A stretch of DNA of 64,000 nucleotides from Oceanicoccus sp. (lineage in GTDB: Bacteria > Pseudomonadota > Gammaproteobacteria > Pseudomonadales > Dasaniaceae): assembly GCF_029238675.1 (NCBI RefSeq), contig NZ_JAQWFR010000017.1, forward strand, positions 91,514-155,513, given 5' to 3'. Within the stretch, counting starts at the first letter, position 1; each line of letters opens with the position of its first letter. The notes under the pieces were generated by a model. The model did no database searches. It was not told the origin of the DNA and was given only the letters and a program-made list of their open reading frames with translations. The position numbers and the translations under genes were made by a program. This document shows, piece after piece, positions 1 through 14,931 of the stretch.

Positions 1-295
1 CCCTGGGCTACTGGAAGATATTACCAACAAAGGTCTGGCCAGCGGCTTGGAAATTAGCAGCATTACCTTGGGTAATGAGCGGGCTGAAGAATTCTATATT
101 GAGTTGCCGATCCAGATTGAAGTCAGTGGCAATTATCATGATCTGGGCTCCTTTGTTAGCGGTATTGCCGGCCTTCCTCGAATTGTCACACTGCATGACT
201 TTCAAATTGCTAAACAAAAAGACTCTTCCGCACTGACTATGAAAATCACAGCCAAGACCTATCGCTATAAGGATTTGGAGGTGGACGATGCCTAA
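1..295 (+). CDS. pilO: Type IV pilus assembly protein PilO, C-terminal part
   Basis: Partial gene: the open frame enters from the left edge (codons from base 2) and stops at 293-295. PilO is a bitopic inner-membrane protein that pairs with PilN and links the pilus motor to PilP and the PilQ secretin. The visible ~97 residues are the periplasmic ferredoxin-like C-terminal domain, with the GNYHDLGSFVSGIAGLPRIV stretch typical of PilO. The next gene starts 8 bp before this stop, so the two are probably translationally coupled. Identification rests on this segment and on the following pilP and pilQ. Confidence 0.9.
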   Translation, partial: PGLLEDITNKGLASGLEISSITLGNERAEEFYIELPIQIEVSGNYHDLGSFVSGIAGLPRIVTLHDFQIAKQKDSSALTMKITAKTYRYKDLEVDDA

Positions 296-824
296 TGTCT
301 TTTCAAAAATTTTATTAGTAGTTTCTGTTATCACCCTTACTGCCTGTGGTGGCGGCGGTTATGAGGATCTCGATGATTTTATGGCGGAGAAAAAGTCCCG
401 CCCTGCCGGTCTGATCAAGCCTATTCCAGTCTTTAAAGCTTATAAAGCTTTTACCTATAGCGCATCAGCTCTGCGTAGTCCTTTTGAAAGGCCCGTAGAA
501 GTGACAGAGATTACGCGCTTACGTATGGCCAGCAATGTTAAACCTGATCCCAATCGTACTAAAGAATATCTGGAGCAGTTTCCCCTGGATTCTTTATCTA
601 TGGTGGGGACTTTGCAGCAAGGGGATGCTTTATGGGCCCTGATGCAAGATGAAACAGGCGGTGTCCATCGCATTAAATTGGGCGACTATGTAGGGCGCAA
701 TCATGGCCGTATTGTTGAATCAACGGAGACCTATGTTTCGGTAATTGAAATAGTACCTAATGGTGTGGACGGTTGGATAGAAAGACCAAGAACCATTCAG
801 TTAAAGACAATAGAAGAAGAGTAA
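288..824 (+). CDS. pilP: Type IV pilus lipoprotein PilP
   Basis: 178 aa. PilP is an inner-membrane lipoprotein whose C-terminal beta domain docks on the N0 domain of PilQ and joins the PilMNO complex to the outer-membrane secretin. The N-terminus is a short hydrophobic signal ending in lipobox LTAC (Cys about residue 20) followed by a Gly run. A low-complexity linker comes next, with an SPFERP motif near residue 65, then the HQ-like domain with GDYVGRNHGRI near residue 130, both typical of PilP. The start overlaps pilO by 8 bp. Length fits the family. Confidence 0.95.
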   Translation: MPNVFSKILLVVSVITLTACGGGGYEDLDDFMAEKKSRPAGLIKPIPVFKAYKAFTYSASALRSPFERPVEVTEITRLRMASNVKPDPNRTKEYLEQFPLDSLSMVGTLQQGDALWALMQDETGGVHRIKLGDYVGRNHGRIVESTETYVSVIEIVPNGVDGWIERPRTIQLKTIEEE

Positions 825-838
825 GAGCGGAGATTTCC

Positions 839-3037
839 ATGGATATTGTAAACAAACATTTGAGTTCAAATACTGGGGGCTGTTTTTTCAGGTCACTGCC
901 TATATTAAGGACTCTTTCGCTATTACTATGCGCATTGTTTGCTGGTACGGCTTTTAGTGCCGTCAACTTAACGGATGTTAAATTTAGTTCTCAGCCTGGC
1001 GGTCGCTTTGAAGTGCGCCTGGATTTTGATGGTACGCCACCAAAGCCCAAAGGCTACAATATTGAAAAGCCAGCAAGAATTGCCCTCGACTTCGCCGGCG
1101 TCTCTAGCAAGCTGGAGCAGAAAAAATTCCCACTCTCGTATGGTAACGCTAGCAGCGCGGTAATTTTAGAAGCCGGTGGTCGCACGCGAATGATCTTAAA
1201 TTTAGTGGAGTTGGCACCTTATCAAACCCGCATTGAGGGCAATAGCCTGTATGTTGATGTGGGTGATTCCGGTGTTCGTGAATACTTAAAACCTACCAAA
1301 GAAAATCCTGTTTTATCAGTGGCCTCTGCAAAGCCTGCCACGGTGGGTAATGAAATCGTTGATGTTGATTTCAAGCGTGGTGATCAAGGTGAAGGCCGCT
1401 TAGTAATTAACCTGGCTAATCCTAAAGCTGGTATTAATGTTTTTGTTGAAGGCGGCTTTATCAAAGTTGACTTTGATGATGTCAGTCTGCCCGAGCGTTT
1501 TCAGCGTCGTTATGATGTTAGCGATTTTGCTACTCCGGTTCAGTCGGTTGAAGCCCAGCCTAGCGAAGGTGGTGCATTATTCTCTTTGAAAGCCGGTGGT
1601 GATTACGATTACCTGGCCTACCAGACCGATAACGAGTATGTAGTCAGTGTTAAGCCTCTTACCGTTGAAGAACTTGAGTTGAAGAAAAAAGAGTTCGCCT
1701 ATGTGGGTGACAAGTTATCGCTAAATTTCCAGGATATTGAAGTTCGTGCCGTACTGCAGTTAATTGCTGACTTTACCAGCCTTAACCTGGTGGCCAGTGA
1801 TACGGTTTCTGGTCGTATTACTTTAAGACTTCAGAATGTACCTTGGGACCAGGCTCTGGATTTAGTACTAAAAACCAAAGGTCTGGATAAGCGCCAAAAC
1901 GGCAATGTATTGATGGTGGCTCCTGCGGCAGAAATTGCCGAGAGAGAGCGTCAGGAAATTGAGAATAACAAACAGATAGAAGAGTTGGCGCCACTGCAAA
2001 CAGAATATATCCGTATTCGTTATGCGGATGCCCGTGAAATGTATAAGTTATTTGGTAGCGAAGGCAGCGGTGGCGGTGATGAAGTAGCAACCACAAGTTT
2101 GTTGTCGCCTCGTGGCAGCGTGATTGTTGATGAGCGCACTAACTCACTATTAGTGACAGAGACGGCCCAGAAGCTTCAGGAATTTCGTCGCGTAGTTCGC
2201 TTGCTGGATGTACCTGTTAGACAGGTATTGGTTGAAGCCCGAATCGTTATTGCCAACTCCAGTTTTGATGAAGAGCTAGGTGTGCAGTGGGGTGCTTCAG
2301 GTATCAATGAGATTAACGGTGATGATTCGTTATTCTTTGGTGGTAATACTGAATCGATTATTAGCAGTCGTAACTCGGTTGCCCAGGCTGCCCTGGACCT
2401 TGCCCAAGGTAATGATTTGTCAGAACCTGTACTTGCGCCGGATGCACTGAACGTCGACTTGGGTGTTGCCAACCCAACAGGTAGTGTGGCGGTAGGCTTT
2501 GTTAATCAGGATGTTATTTTACAGATGGAATTAAATGCACTGGAATCACAAGGTCGCGGTGAAATTGTTTCACAGCCAAAAGTCATTACCGGTGATAAGC
2601 AAGAAGCGGTTATCAAGTCTGGTTCTGAAGTTCCTTACCAGGAATCTTCAGCCAACGGTGAAACCACCATCTCGTTTAAAGAGGCGGTATTGAAATTACA
2701 GGTAACCCCAAGTATTACTCCTGATGATCGCATCATTATGACGTTGGAAATTAATCAGGATTCCATCGGTGACTTAGTACCATCAGGCAATGGTGGCGTT
2801 GTGCCGACTATAGATACTACTGAACTCACCACGCAAGTTCTTGTGGGTAATGGCGAAACCGTTGTACTGGGCGGTGTGTTCCGTACCGTTGATGTTGAGT
2901 CAGAATCTAAAGTCCCGGTATTAGGTGATATTCCTTATCTGGGCCGTTTGTTTACTAACACCTCAGTGACGCAAGAAAAGACTGAGACATTAATTTTTAT
3001 CACGCCAAGAATTCTGGCTGATACGCTTATCGACTAA
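839..3037 (+). CDS. pilQ: Type IV pilus secretin PilQ
   Basis: 732 aa from ATG 839, which follows a GCGGAG ribosome site and lies just past pilP. The frame is open further upstream, but a start at 773 would overlap pilP by 52 bp without a clear ribosome site. PilQ is the outer-membrane ring through which the type IVa pilus passes. A signal peptide ends near AFSA (about residue 40). Two AMIN-type peptidoglycan-binding regions follow (roughly 45-130 and 165-255), then an STN/N0 domain (about 305-375), N1 domains, and the secretin core to the C-terminus with the VPVLGDIPYLGRLF signature near residue 700. Confidence 0.96.
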   Translation: MDIVNKHLSSNTGGCFFRSLPILRTLSLLLCALFAGTAFSAVNLTDVKFSSQPGGRFEVRLDFDGTPPKPKGYNIEKPARIALDFAGVSSKLEQKKFPLSYGNASSAVILEAGGRTRMILNLVELAPYQTRIEGNSLYVDVGDSGVREYLKPTKENPVLSVASAKPATVGNEIVDVDFKRGDQGEGRLVINLANPKAGINVFVEGGFIKVDFDDVSLPERFQRRYDVSDFATPVQSVEAQPSEGGALFSLKAGGDYDYLAYQTDNEYVVSVKPLTVEELELKKKEFAYVGDKLSLNFQDIEVRAVLQLIADFTSLNLVASDTVSGRITLRLQNVPWDQALDLVLKTKGLDKRQNGNVLMVAPAAEIAERERQEIENNKQIEELAPLQTEYIRIRYADAREMYKLFGSEGSGGGDEVATTSLLSPRGSVIVDERTNSLLVTETAQKLQEFRRVVRLLDVPVRQVLVEARIVIANSSFDEELGVQWGASGINEINGDDSLFFGGNTESIISSRNSVAQAALDLAQGNDLSEPVLAPDALNVDLGVANPTGSVAVGFVNQDVILQMELNALESQGRGEIVSQPKVITGDKQEAVIKSGSEVPYQESSANGETTISFKEAVLKLQVTPSITPDDRIIMTLEINQDSIGDLVPSGNGGVVPTIDTTELTTQVLVGNGETVVLGGVFRTVDVESESKVPVLGDIPYLGRLFTNTSVTQEKTETLIFITPRILADTLID

Positions 3038-3085
3038 AATAAAATTGACAATAATACACCTTACAACAATACACCTGAAAACAGC

Positions 3086-3601
3086 ATGAAATCTTCTTCC
3101 AACGTTTTTCTTGTCGGTCCTATGGGGGCCGGCAAATCTACCATCGGGCGGCTATTAGCCGCCGATCTTCGTTTAGACTTTAAAGATACTGATAAAGAAA
3201 TTGAAGACCGCAGTGGCGTCGATATTCCCTGGATTTTTGATATGGAAGGGGAGGCGGGTTTTCGTGATCGTGAAGCGGCGATGCTGGATGAATTAACCCA
3301 GCTGGATAAAACCTTGTTGGCAACTGGCGGCGGCGTAATCCTTAAGCCGGAAAACCGCAAAGCTATGGCTGGCCGAGGGAGAGTAGTTTATCTGATGACC
3401 TCCATCGACGAACAAGTACGCAGAACTGCCAGAGATAAAAAGCGCCCTTTGCTTAATACCGAGGAGCCTCGTAAGGTATTGACCGACTTGATGAACCTTC
3501 GCCATCCTTTATACGAAGAAATCGCGGACTATGTGATTGATACCGATGGTCGCAGTCCAAAATCTGTTGCACAAGAACTGACCCGGATGCTTTCGTCGTA
3601 A
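3086..3601 (+). CDS. aroK: Shikimate kinase
   Basis: 171 aa. Phosphorylates shikimate to shikimate 3-phosphate with ATP in the chorismate pathway (cytoplasm). The Walker A loop GPMGAGKST is at residues 11-19 and the metal/shikimate-binding DTD at 34-36. The GGG substrate motif (ATGGGVIL) is near residue 80, and the lid region RDKKRPLL follows near residue 110. It lies 48 bp after pilQ and 103 bp before aroB, the standard pilQ-aroK-aroB order of gammaproteobacteria. Length is normal. Confidence 0.96.
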   Translation: MKSSSNVFLVGPMGAGKSTIGRLLAADLRLDFKDTDKEIEDRSGVDIPWIFDMEGEAGFRDREAAMLDELTQLDKTLLATGGGVILKPENRKAMAGRGRVVYLMTSIDEQVRRTARDKKRPLLNTEEPRKVLTDLMNLRHPLYEEIADYVIDTDGRSPKSVAQELTRMLSS

Positions 3602-3704
3602 AAGCTGACTCAAAATCCGGGACAGCGGTTTATCTTATAAGAGCGAATGTGTTCTAATATCGCATTCACATAACACCCTCAAGTTAATCAAGTTAAGCCA
3701 TATC

Positions 3705-4787
3705 ATGCAAACGCTCAGTGTCGACTTAGGTGATAGAAGCTACCCGATCTATATCGGCGAAGGCTTATTGAGCCAGCCAGAATTACTCCTTAACCATATT
3801 ACGGGTCGCCAGGTGCTGGTGGTGAGTAATGAAACTGTAGCTCCCATCTACCTTGCCAAAATTAGAGAGAGTCTGTCAGGTTTACAATATTCAGAAGTGA
3901 TATTGCCGGACGGTGAGCAGCATAAATCACTGGAAGTGTTGAGTGCTATTTACGATAAACTACTGGAAGATAAGCATAATCGCACCACTACATTAGTGGC
4001 CTTGGGTGGCGGTGTGATCGGTGATATGACTGGCTATGCGGCGGCGAGCTACCAACGCGGCGTTAACTTTATCCAGATTCCCACTACTTTATTATCCCAG
4101 GTAGACTCTTCTGTTGGCGGCAAAACCGGTGTTAACCACCCCTTAGGTAAAAATATGATTGGGGCTTTTCACCAGCCACAATGTGTTATTGCCGATACCA
4201 ACACCCTAACGACTTTGCCCCAGCGCGAACTATCGGCGGGTATTGCCGAGGTCATCAAATACGGTTTGATATGCGATGCTGACTTTTACCAATGGCTAGA
4301 GCAGCATATAGAAGAACTGTTAGCCTGCAACCAGACTAAGCTGGCAGAGGCTATTTACCGCTCCTGCGAAAATAAAGCCAAAGTCGTAGCCAGTGACGAG
4401 CGTGAAGCGGGTATTCGGGCTATCCTTAATTTAGGTCATACCTTTGGTCATGCGATAGAAACGGCGCAAGGCTATGGTAATTGGCTGCATGGGGAAGCTG
4501 TGGCAGCCGGTATGCAACTAGCTGCCCAGCTATCAGAAAAAAAGCAGTGGATCAGCGCTGAAGATGTTGAAAGTGTTCGCAGCATTTTATTGCGGGCGGA
4601 ACTACCTGTAGCACCACCAGCAATGACCTGCGACCAATTTTTATCGTTAATGGCCGTAGATAAAAAAGTATTAGACGGGCGCTTGCGCTTAGTATTGTTA
4701 AAGAAAGTGGGCGAGGCTATTGTTACCAGCGATATTGCGGAGCAAGATGTGCGCGATACCCTAACCGATGCCGGCGTCTCAGCTTAA
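3705..4787 (+). CDS. aroB: 3-Dehydroquinate synthase
   Basis: 360 aa. Converts DAHP to 3-dehydroquinate using NAD+ and a divalent metal, the second step of the shikimate pathway. The NAD-binding [13 protein letters not shown] stretch (about 100-112), the substrate loop [13 protein letters not shown] (about 133-145) and the metal-ligand segment LGHTFGHA (about 247-254) are all present. Normal length. Its neighbours, shikimate kinase upstream and a SPOR-domain gene downstream, match the conserved aroK-aroB-damX arrangement. Confidence 0.97.
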   Translation: MQTLSVDLGDRSYPIYIGEGLLSQPELLLNHITGRQVLVVSNETVAPIYLAKIRESLSGLQYSEVILPDGEQHKSLEVLSAIYDKLLEDKHNRTTTLVALGGGVIGDMTGYAAASYQRGVNFIQIPTTLLSQVDSSVGGKTGVNHPLGKNMIGAFHQPQCVIADTNTLTTLPQRELSAGIAEVIKYGLICDADFYQWLEQHIEELLACNQTKLAEAIYRSCENKAKVVASDEREAGIRAILNLGHTFGHAIETAQGYGNWLHGEAVAAGMQLAAQLSEKKQWISAEDVESVRSILLRAELPVAPPAMTCDQFLSLMAVDKKVLDGRLRLVLLKKVGEAIVTSDIAEQDVRDTLTDAGVSA

Positions 4788-4828
4788 CAGTGACTACCTT
4801 TATCAAAGAGCAGCAATAGGAATGCCTA

Positions 4829-6313
4829 ATGACTGAAGCAGCCAGTTATGACGCTGAGCATTATGTGCAGCGCCTCGATCTCGGGGAAGACCCCTTTGCT
4901 GTTGATTTTGAGTCTGATTATTTTTATGCCGGAGGCATGCGTCGCCAGCTACTAGATCAACTGGTTCACTTTAGCCGCTTCGGTGGCCAAACAGTTCTGT
5001 TAGTAGGAGCTACCGGTTCCGGTACTTCAACCTTGCTTGATCAAGCCTATGAGCTGATTGAAGATGCCATGGACTGCTGCTTTATCAATGCCGAAGAGTC
5101 TACTTCACCTGAGCAGCTACTAGAGTCCCTTAACGAACAGCTTAATTTTCAACTACCCTCCCCAATTAGTCAGGTGGACTTTCTCGCTGCCTTACGATCA
5201 GGCTTAATTATCGACGGTGAACCAGAGCCCATTATGTTGGCGGTTGACCAGGCCCATTATCTTTCAATTGACGCTTATAAGCTGCTCCATCAAATGGTTG
5301 ATTTGGGAGAGGGTAATATCTGCTTGTTAATTGCCGGTGAGTACCAGGTTGAGCAATTAGCAAAGCTGGCCTCGTTTAACGATGAGCACATCAAACTAGT
5401 TGAGTTGGAACCACTTACCGAAACAGAAACCGGTGACTATATTTTAGGTCTGCTTCGTTCGGTGGGTTATGCCGGTGATTTACCGTTAAGCAATGACCAG
5501 CTTGCGGTTTTATATGAACGCTCCGGGGGTAATTTATTTGAGGTCAATCAGTTAGTTCCTTCTCTATTAGATGTTAAAGCGATAGCTACGCCCTCAACGT
5601 TTCGCTTTGGTATTCCTATTGCCCATGTGGCGGCTATTGGTATTCTCGCTGGGGCGTTAATTGTGTCATGGTTATACCAGGGGCGTGATGATCAACCCGT
5701 TGAGGTGGCGACAAGTCAGCAGCCTGTTAGCGTTGAAAGGGTCGAGCCGCCATCAATTGCCCTGATTAAAGAAGCACACGTTGTTCCAGAGCCTGAACAG
5801 CAAGAATCGGTAGCTAGTGTTGAGCCCACTAATGTGCCCTCCATAGAAGAAGTGAATACCGAGTCGATTGATTACTCTGCTCCGGCAAAGGTTGAGCCTG
5901 AGCCAGAAAAAGTGATTTCTGCACTCTCAGTCCCTCCAGTCCCTCCAGCCCCAGCCGTACCAGCCAAAAAAGCTGAGCCTAAACCAGCAGCTGAGACCAA
6001 GCCCATCATACCCGTGCGAGAACAGCGCTTATTGGCCTATCCGGAAACAAACTACGTGCTACAGCTAATTGGCTCAGTTGATGAGGCCCGTGCCAGAGAG
6101 TTCGTTAAGCGCTATATAAACCGCATGCCAGTCACATATTTTGAAACCCGCTTAAAGGGTAAGCCCTGGTTTGTGGTCGTTACAGGCCCCTATAATGAAA
6201 AGCCCGCAGCCCTCGCTGGTATCAAAGTACTTCCTCAAGAGCTACAGAAACAGCGCCCCTGGGCCCGCAGTATTGCTGGTGTGCAGAAGGATATCCGGGA
6301 AAATCGTCAATAG
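4829..6313 (+). CDS. DamX-like SPOR-domain membrane protein with degenerate AAA module
   Basis: 494 aa. An N-terminal ExeA/GspA-like ATPase fold (1-250) precedes one membrane segment (about 261-283), a long Pro/Glu/Val-rich linker (290-400) and a C-terminal SPOR domain (about 410-485) that should bind denuded septal peptidoglycan. The P-loop at 60-67 reads GATGSGTS, with Thr66 where the Walker lysine belongs, and the Walker B end reads VDQ (140-141) instead of DE. ATP hydrolysis is therefore doubtful. The position after aroB is the conserved damX slot. The inferred role is division or envelope related. The start follows an AGGA ribosome site. Confidence 0.85.
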   Translation: MTEAASYDAEHYVQRLDLGEDPFAVDFESDYFYAGGMRRQLLDQLVHFSRFGGQTVLLVGATGSGTSTLLDQAYELIEDAMDCCFINAEESTSPEQLLESLNEQLNFQLPSPISQVDFLAALRSGLIIDGEPEPIMLAVDQAHYLSIDAYKLLHQMVDLGEGNICLLIAGEYQVEQLAKLASFNDEHIKLVELEPLTETETGDYILGLLRSVGYAGDLPLSNDQLAVLYERSGGNLFEVNQLVPSLLDVKAIATPSTFRFGIPIAHVAAIGILAGALIVSWLYQGRDDQPVEVATSQQPVSVERVEPPSIALIKEAHVVPEPEQQESVASVEPTNVPSIEEVNTESIDYSAPAKVEPEPEKVISALSVPPVPPAPAVPAKKAEPKPAAETKPIIPVREQRLLAYPETNYVLQLIGSVDEARAREFVKRYINRMPVTYFETRLKGKPWFVVVTGPYNEKPAALAGIKVLPQELQKQRPWARSIAGVQKDIRENRQ

Positions 6314-6371
6314 TCAGAGTTTTCCCCTGCTTATTTTTTTTGGTCAAAAAACAGCCATTTCCCCTTCAAAT

Positions 6372-6400
6372 TTGTCCCGTTAGGGCCATACGTGTAGAAT
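6372..6400 (+). promoter_or_regulatory. Candidate sigma-70 promoter for gltBD
   Basis: TTGTCC at 6372-6377 and TAGAAT at 6395-6400 are separated by 17 bp, matching the -35 (4/6) and -10 (5/6) consensus. They lie about 95 bp upstream of the gltB start, in the 180-bp gap after the DamX-like gene. No other convincing promoter is seen in that gap. This is a pattern match only. Confidence 0.4.
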
Positions 6401-6493
6401 GTCCTCCCTTTTTTCCTGCGCATGGCAGAATTTTGTGCTGTGATCGTTGTATCTTTTTGATTTTACAAAAGATTTTTTAGCGAGATTCGTTAT

Positions 6494-12377
<5,884 letters not shown>

Positions 12378-12402
12378 ATAGTCAGGTAATTATTTTATTC
12401 TT

Positions 12403-12429
12403 AAAAGGCACGGCTCTCGTGCCTTTTTT
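12403..12429 (+). terminator. Rho-independent terminator after gltBD
   Basis: A perfect 10-bp stem, AAAAGGCACG (12403-12412) pairing with CGTGCCTTTT (12418-12427), closes a 5-nt loop and runs into a T tract. It sits between gltD and hemE. The ATG at 12430 touches the terminator, which argues that the true hemE start is the later one at 12451. Confidence 0.9.
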
Positions 12430-12450
12430 ATGTCGATAGGTAAAGACCGT

Positions 12451-13518
12451 ATGTCCGAGTTAAAAAACGATCGCTTTCTACGTGCCCTATTAAAACAACC
12501 CGTTGACTTTACCCCGGTCTGGATGATGCGCCAGGCAGGTCGTTATTTACCAGAGTACCGCGCCAGCCGCGCCAAGGCCGGTGACTTTATGTCGCTGTGT
12601 ATGAATCCCGAGTTTGCCTGTGAAGTGACCATGCAGCCTTTGGACCGTTACCCTTCATTAGATGCGGCGATTTTATTTTCCGATATCTTAACCATCCCCG
12701 ATGCTATGGGTCTGGGTTTATATTTTGAAACCGGCGAAGGTCCACGTTTTAAAAAGACCGTAACAACAGCTGCCGAAGTAGAAGCTTTACCGATTCCTGA
12801 TGCAGAAAAAGATTTGGGCTATGTGATGGATGCAGTTAGCACCATTCGTAAAGAACTAAATGGTCGTGTGCCACTAATCGGTTTCTCCGGTAGCCCGTGG
12901 ACCTTGGCCACTTATATGGTTGAAGGTGGTTCCTCAAAAGATCATCGTTTAGCTAAAGCCCTGGCCTTTAACGAACCTCAAACCATGCATGCACTGCTGG
13001 ATAAACTAGCCCAAAGTGTAACCGCCTACCTAAATGGTCAGATCAAAGCCGGCGCGCAAGCTGTACAAATTTTTGATACCTGGGGTGGGGCGCTGAGCCA
13101 CAATGCCTATAAAGAATTTTCTTTAGACTATATGCAGAAAATTGTTAACGGTTTAATCCGTGAACATGAAGGCCGCGAAGTCCCTGTGATTCTCTTTACC
13201 AAAAACGGTGGCCAGTGGTTAGAAACCATGGCCAATACCGGTGCCACAGCTTTAGGTTTGGATTGGACTACTGATATTGGCAATGCCCGCGCGCGGGTAG
13301 GGGACAAGGTAGCACTACAGGGCAATATGGACCCCACCATGCTCTATGCATCACCGGGTCGCATTCAGGAAGAAGTAAAAACCATTCTGGCAGGTTTTGG
13401 TAACGGTAGCGGTCATGTCTTTAACCTGGGTCACGGCATTACCCCGGAAGTGGATCCAGAACATGCCAGAGCCTTTATCGAATCTGTGCATGAGCTGTCA
13501 GCGCCTTATCACAAGTAG
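12451..13518 (+). CDS. hemE: Uroporphyrinogen decarboxylase
   Basis: 355 aa. Decarboxylates the four acetate chains of uroporphyrinogen III to coproporphyrinogen III in heme synthesis. The signature segment [13 protein letters not shown] is near residue 25, followed by [15 protein letters not shown] near 75. The start at 12451 is chosen because [13 protein letters not shown] is the conserved N-terminus and AGGTAAAG lies before it. The in-frame ATG at 12430 abuts the terminator stem. Length matches the family. Confidence 0.96.
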   Translation: MSELKNDRFLRALLKQPVDFTPVWMMRQAGRYLPEYRASRAKAGDFMSLCMNPEFACEVTMQPLDRYPSLDAAILFSDILTIPDAMGLGLYFETGEGPRFKKTVTTAAEVEALPIPDAEKDLGYVMDAVSTIRKELNGRVPLIGFSGSPWTLATYMVEGGSSKDHRLAKALAFNEPQTMHALLDKLAQSVTAYLNGQIKAGAQAVQIFDTWGGALSHNAYKEFSLDYMQKIVNGLIREHEGREVPVILFTKNGGQWLETMANTGATALGLDWTTDIGNARARVGDKVALQGNMDPTMLYASPGRIQEEVKTILAGFGNGSGHVFNLGHGITPEVDPEHARAFIESVHELSAPYHK

Positions 13519-13692
13519 TACCACAAGCACTTCCACAAGCACTACCGATAATAGGTGCATAGTGGCTTATCGTAGTCGATGAGCCTGAGATTTCTATATA
13601 GTCAAAATTTATCAATTCCATAATTATAATCAACTTCTCTAATCACAATCTCGGCTGCATACTCTCACTATCATTTAAAGAGGAGCACCACC

Positions 13693-13935
13693 ATGCAAAG
13701 ATTCACCATATTCGGAAAAGAGAGCTGTGGCTTTTGCCGTCGGGCTAAAGAGCTTTGCGAGATTAAAGGGCTGGCCTACCGCTATGTGGATATTGAGAAA
13801 GAGGGTATTAGTCAGGCTGACCTTGAAAAAACCGTAGGCGGCCCAGTAACCACGGTGCCTCAGGTCTTCCACGGCCAGGATCATATCGGTGGCTTTGAAG
13901 CCCTGCAGCGTTTTCTGCAAGAGAGTGCCGCCTAA
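13693..13935 (+). CDS. Glutaredoxin, dithiol CGFC type
   Basis: 80 aa single-domain thiol-disulfide oxidoreductase that uses glutathione. The active site CGFC is at residues 12-15, with the cis-Pro motif TVPQVF near 54-59 and a GGFEAL segment near 67, all standard glutaredoxin features. An AAAGAGGAG ribosome site precedes the start. It stands alone between hemE and an M48 peptidase, and a second glutaredoxin lies near secB in this window. The precise paralogue (GrxA/B/C-like) is not assigned. Confidence 0.9.
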   Translation: MQRFTIFGKESCGFCRRAKELCEIKGLAYRYVDIEKEGISQADLEKTVGGPVTTVPQVFHGQDHIGGFEALQRFLQESAA

Positions 13936-13945
13936 CCCCACCTCC

Positions 13946-14046
13946 GTCATTCCCGCGAAGGCGGGAATCCAGACTGCATGCTTATGCTGTTATTTCCGCT
14001 GCCGCGAAAATCTACAGCACTGGATTCCCGCCTTCGCGGGAATGAC
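13946..14046. repeat. 101-bp palindromic intergenic element, copy A
   Basis: Two 27-bp ends (13946-13972 and 14020-14046) are exact reverse complements, beginning GTCATTCCCGCG and ending CGCGGGAATGAC, around a 47-bp centre. A second copy of the same length and arrangement is at 49421-49521, a shorter relative at 44745-44817 and a single arm at 19335-19361. It resembles REP/BIME or MITE-like elements. It follows the glutaredoxin gene, where transcripts would form a long hairpin. Apparent translations through it (IPAKAG) are repeat artefacts. Confidence 0.9.
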
Positions 14047-14145
14047 AGCTTATTTTTTAACAAGAAAATTGTTGTTTCCCGGCTATCGCTATAAAATTTA
14101 GTTAGATAAACCTTCAGACTATTTTACGGTCACAGGACAACTCTT

Positions 14146-14928
14146 ATGAAACGTATTGTCACCCTTGTTTTAGCCTTGGCCACCGCCGCCTGTGCCACCT
14201 CCCCAACCGGTCGCTCACAATTACTGTTAATGCCAGAATCCGAAATGGACCAAATGGGTGTCGCCGCTTTCACGGAAATGAAAAAAACTACCGAAGTCGA
14301 AAAAGCCGTCGCCACCAATCAATATGTAGACTGCGTTGCCAATGGTGTAATCGCAGCACTCCCCAGCGCTCAAAAACGTAACTGGGAAGTCGTCGTCTTT
14401 AAAGACGACAGCGCCAACGCCTTCGCCTTACCCGGCAATAAAATTGGTATTCATACCGGTATCTTAAAAGTCGCCAATGACCAAAACCAACTAGCCACCA
14501 TTGTTGGCCATGAGATCGGCCATGTACTAGCCCAGCACGGTAACGAGCGGGTGTCGATTCAGTATGCTTCACAAACTACTCAGCAATTACTGGGTACGCT
14601 GTTGGAGGGAACAGAAAGGGGGGCAATGGTCATGGCAGCAATGGGTGTTGGCGCGCAATACGGCGTAGCACTACCGTTTAGTCGTTCCCACGAAACCGAA
14701 GCGGATATTATAGGCTTAAAACTAATGGCAAAAGCCGGTTTTGATCCCCGTGCCAGCGTGACCCTTTGGCATAATATGGCAGCCAATTCGAATGGTGCGC
14801 CGCCGGAATTTATGTCGACGCACCCATCCAATCAAAGCCGTATAAAAGGCTTAGAAGCAAATATGGAGGTGGCTTTTGATTTGTACGCTGCAGCACGCCA
14901 GCAGGGCAAAAAGCCCCGCTGCCAATAA
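14146..14928 (+). CDS. M48 family metallopeptidase, probable lipoprotein
   Basis: 260 aa. The N-terminal hydrophobic signal ends TAAC at Cys16, a plausible though weak lipobox. The zinc motif HEIGH is at 122-126, with the third-ligand motif HETEAD near 182-187 after a short hydrophobic stretch. This is the periplasmic LoiP/YcaL-like, single-domain M48 layout, which handles outer-membrane or misfolded envelope proteins. The gene ends 3 bp from the convergent cysE end. The exact substrate cannot be read from the sequence. Confidence 0.9.
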   Translation: MKRIVTLVLALATAACATSPTGRSQLLLMPESEMDQMGVAAFTEMKKTTEVEKAVATNQYVDCVANGVIAALPSAQKRNWEVVVFKDDSANAFALPGNKIGIHTGILKVANDQNQLATIVGHEIGHVLAQHGNERVSIQYASQTTQQLLGTLLEGTERGAMVMAAMGVGAQYGVALPFSRSHETEADIIGLKLMAKAGFDPRASVTLWHNMAANSNGAPPEFMSTHPSNQSRIKGLEANMEVAFDLYAAARQQGKKPRCQ

Positions 14929-14931
14929 TCC

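Noticed and set aside
773..838. Upstream in-frame start for pilQ
   Set aside because: It would overlap pilP by 52 bp, and the signal peptide begins well only from the ATG at 839, which has a ribosome site.
13889..14101. 70-codon frame reading through the palindromic element after the glutaredoxin gene
   Set aside because: It gives the IPAKAGIQ translation of the repeat and overlaps the glutaredoxin gene in another frame; a repeat artefact.
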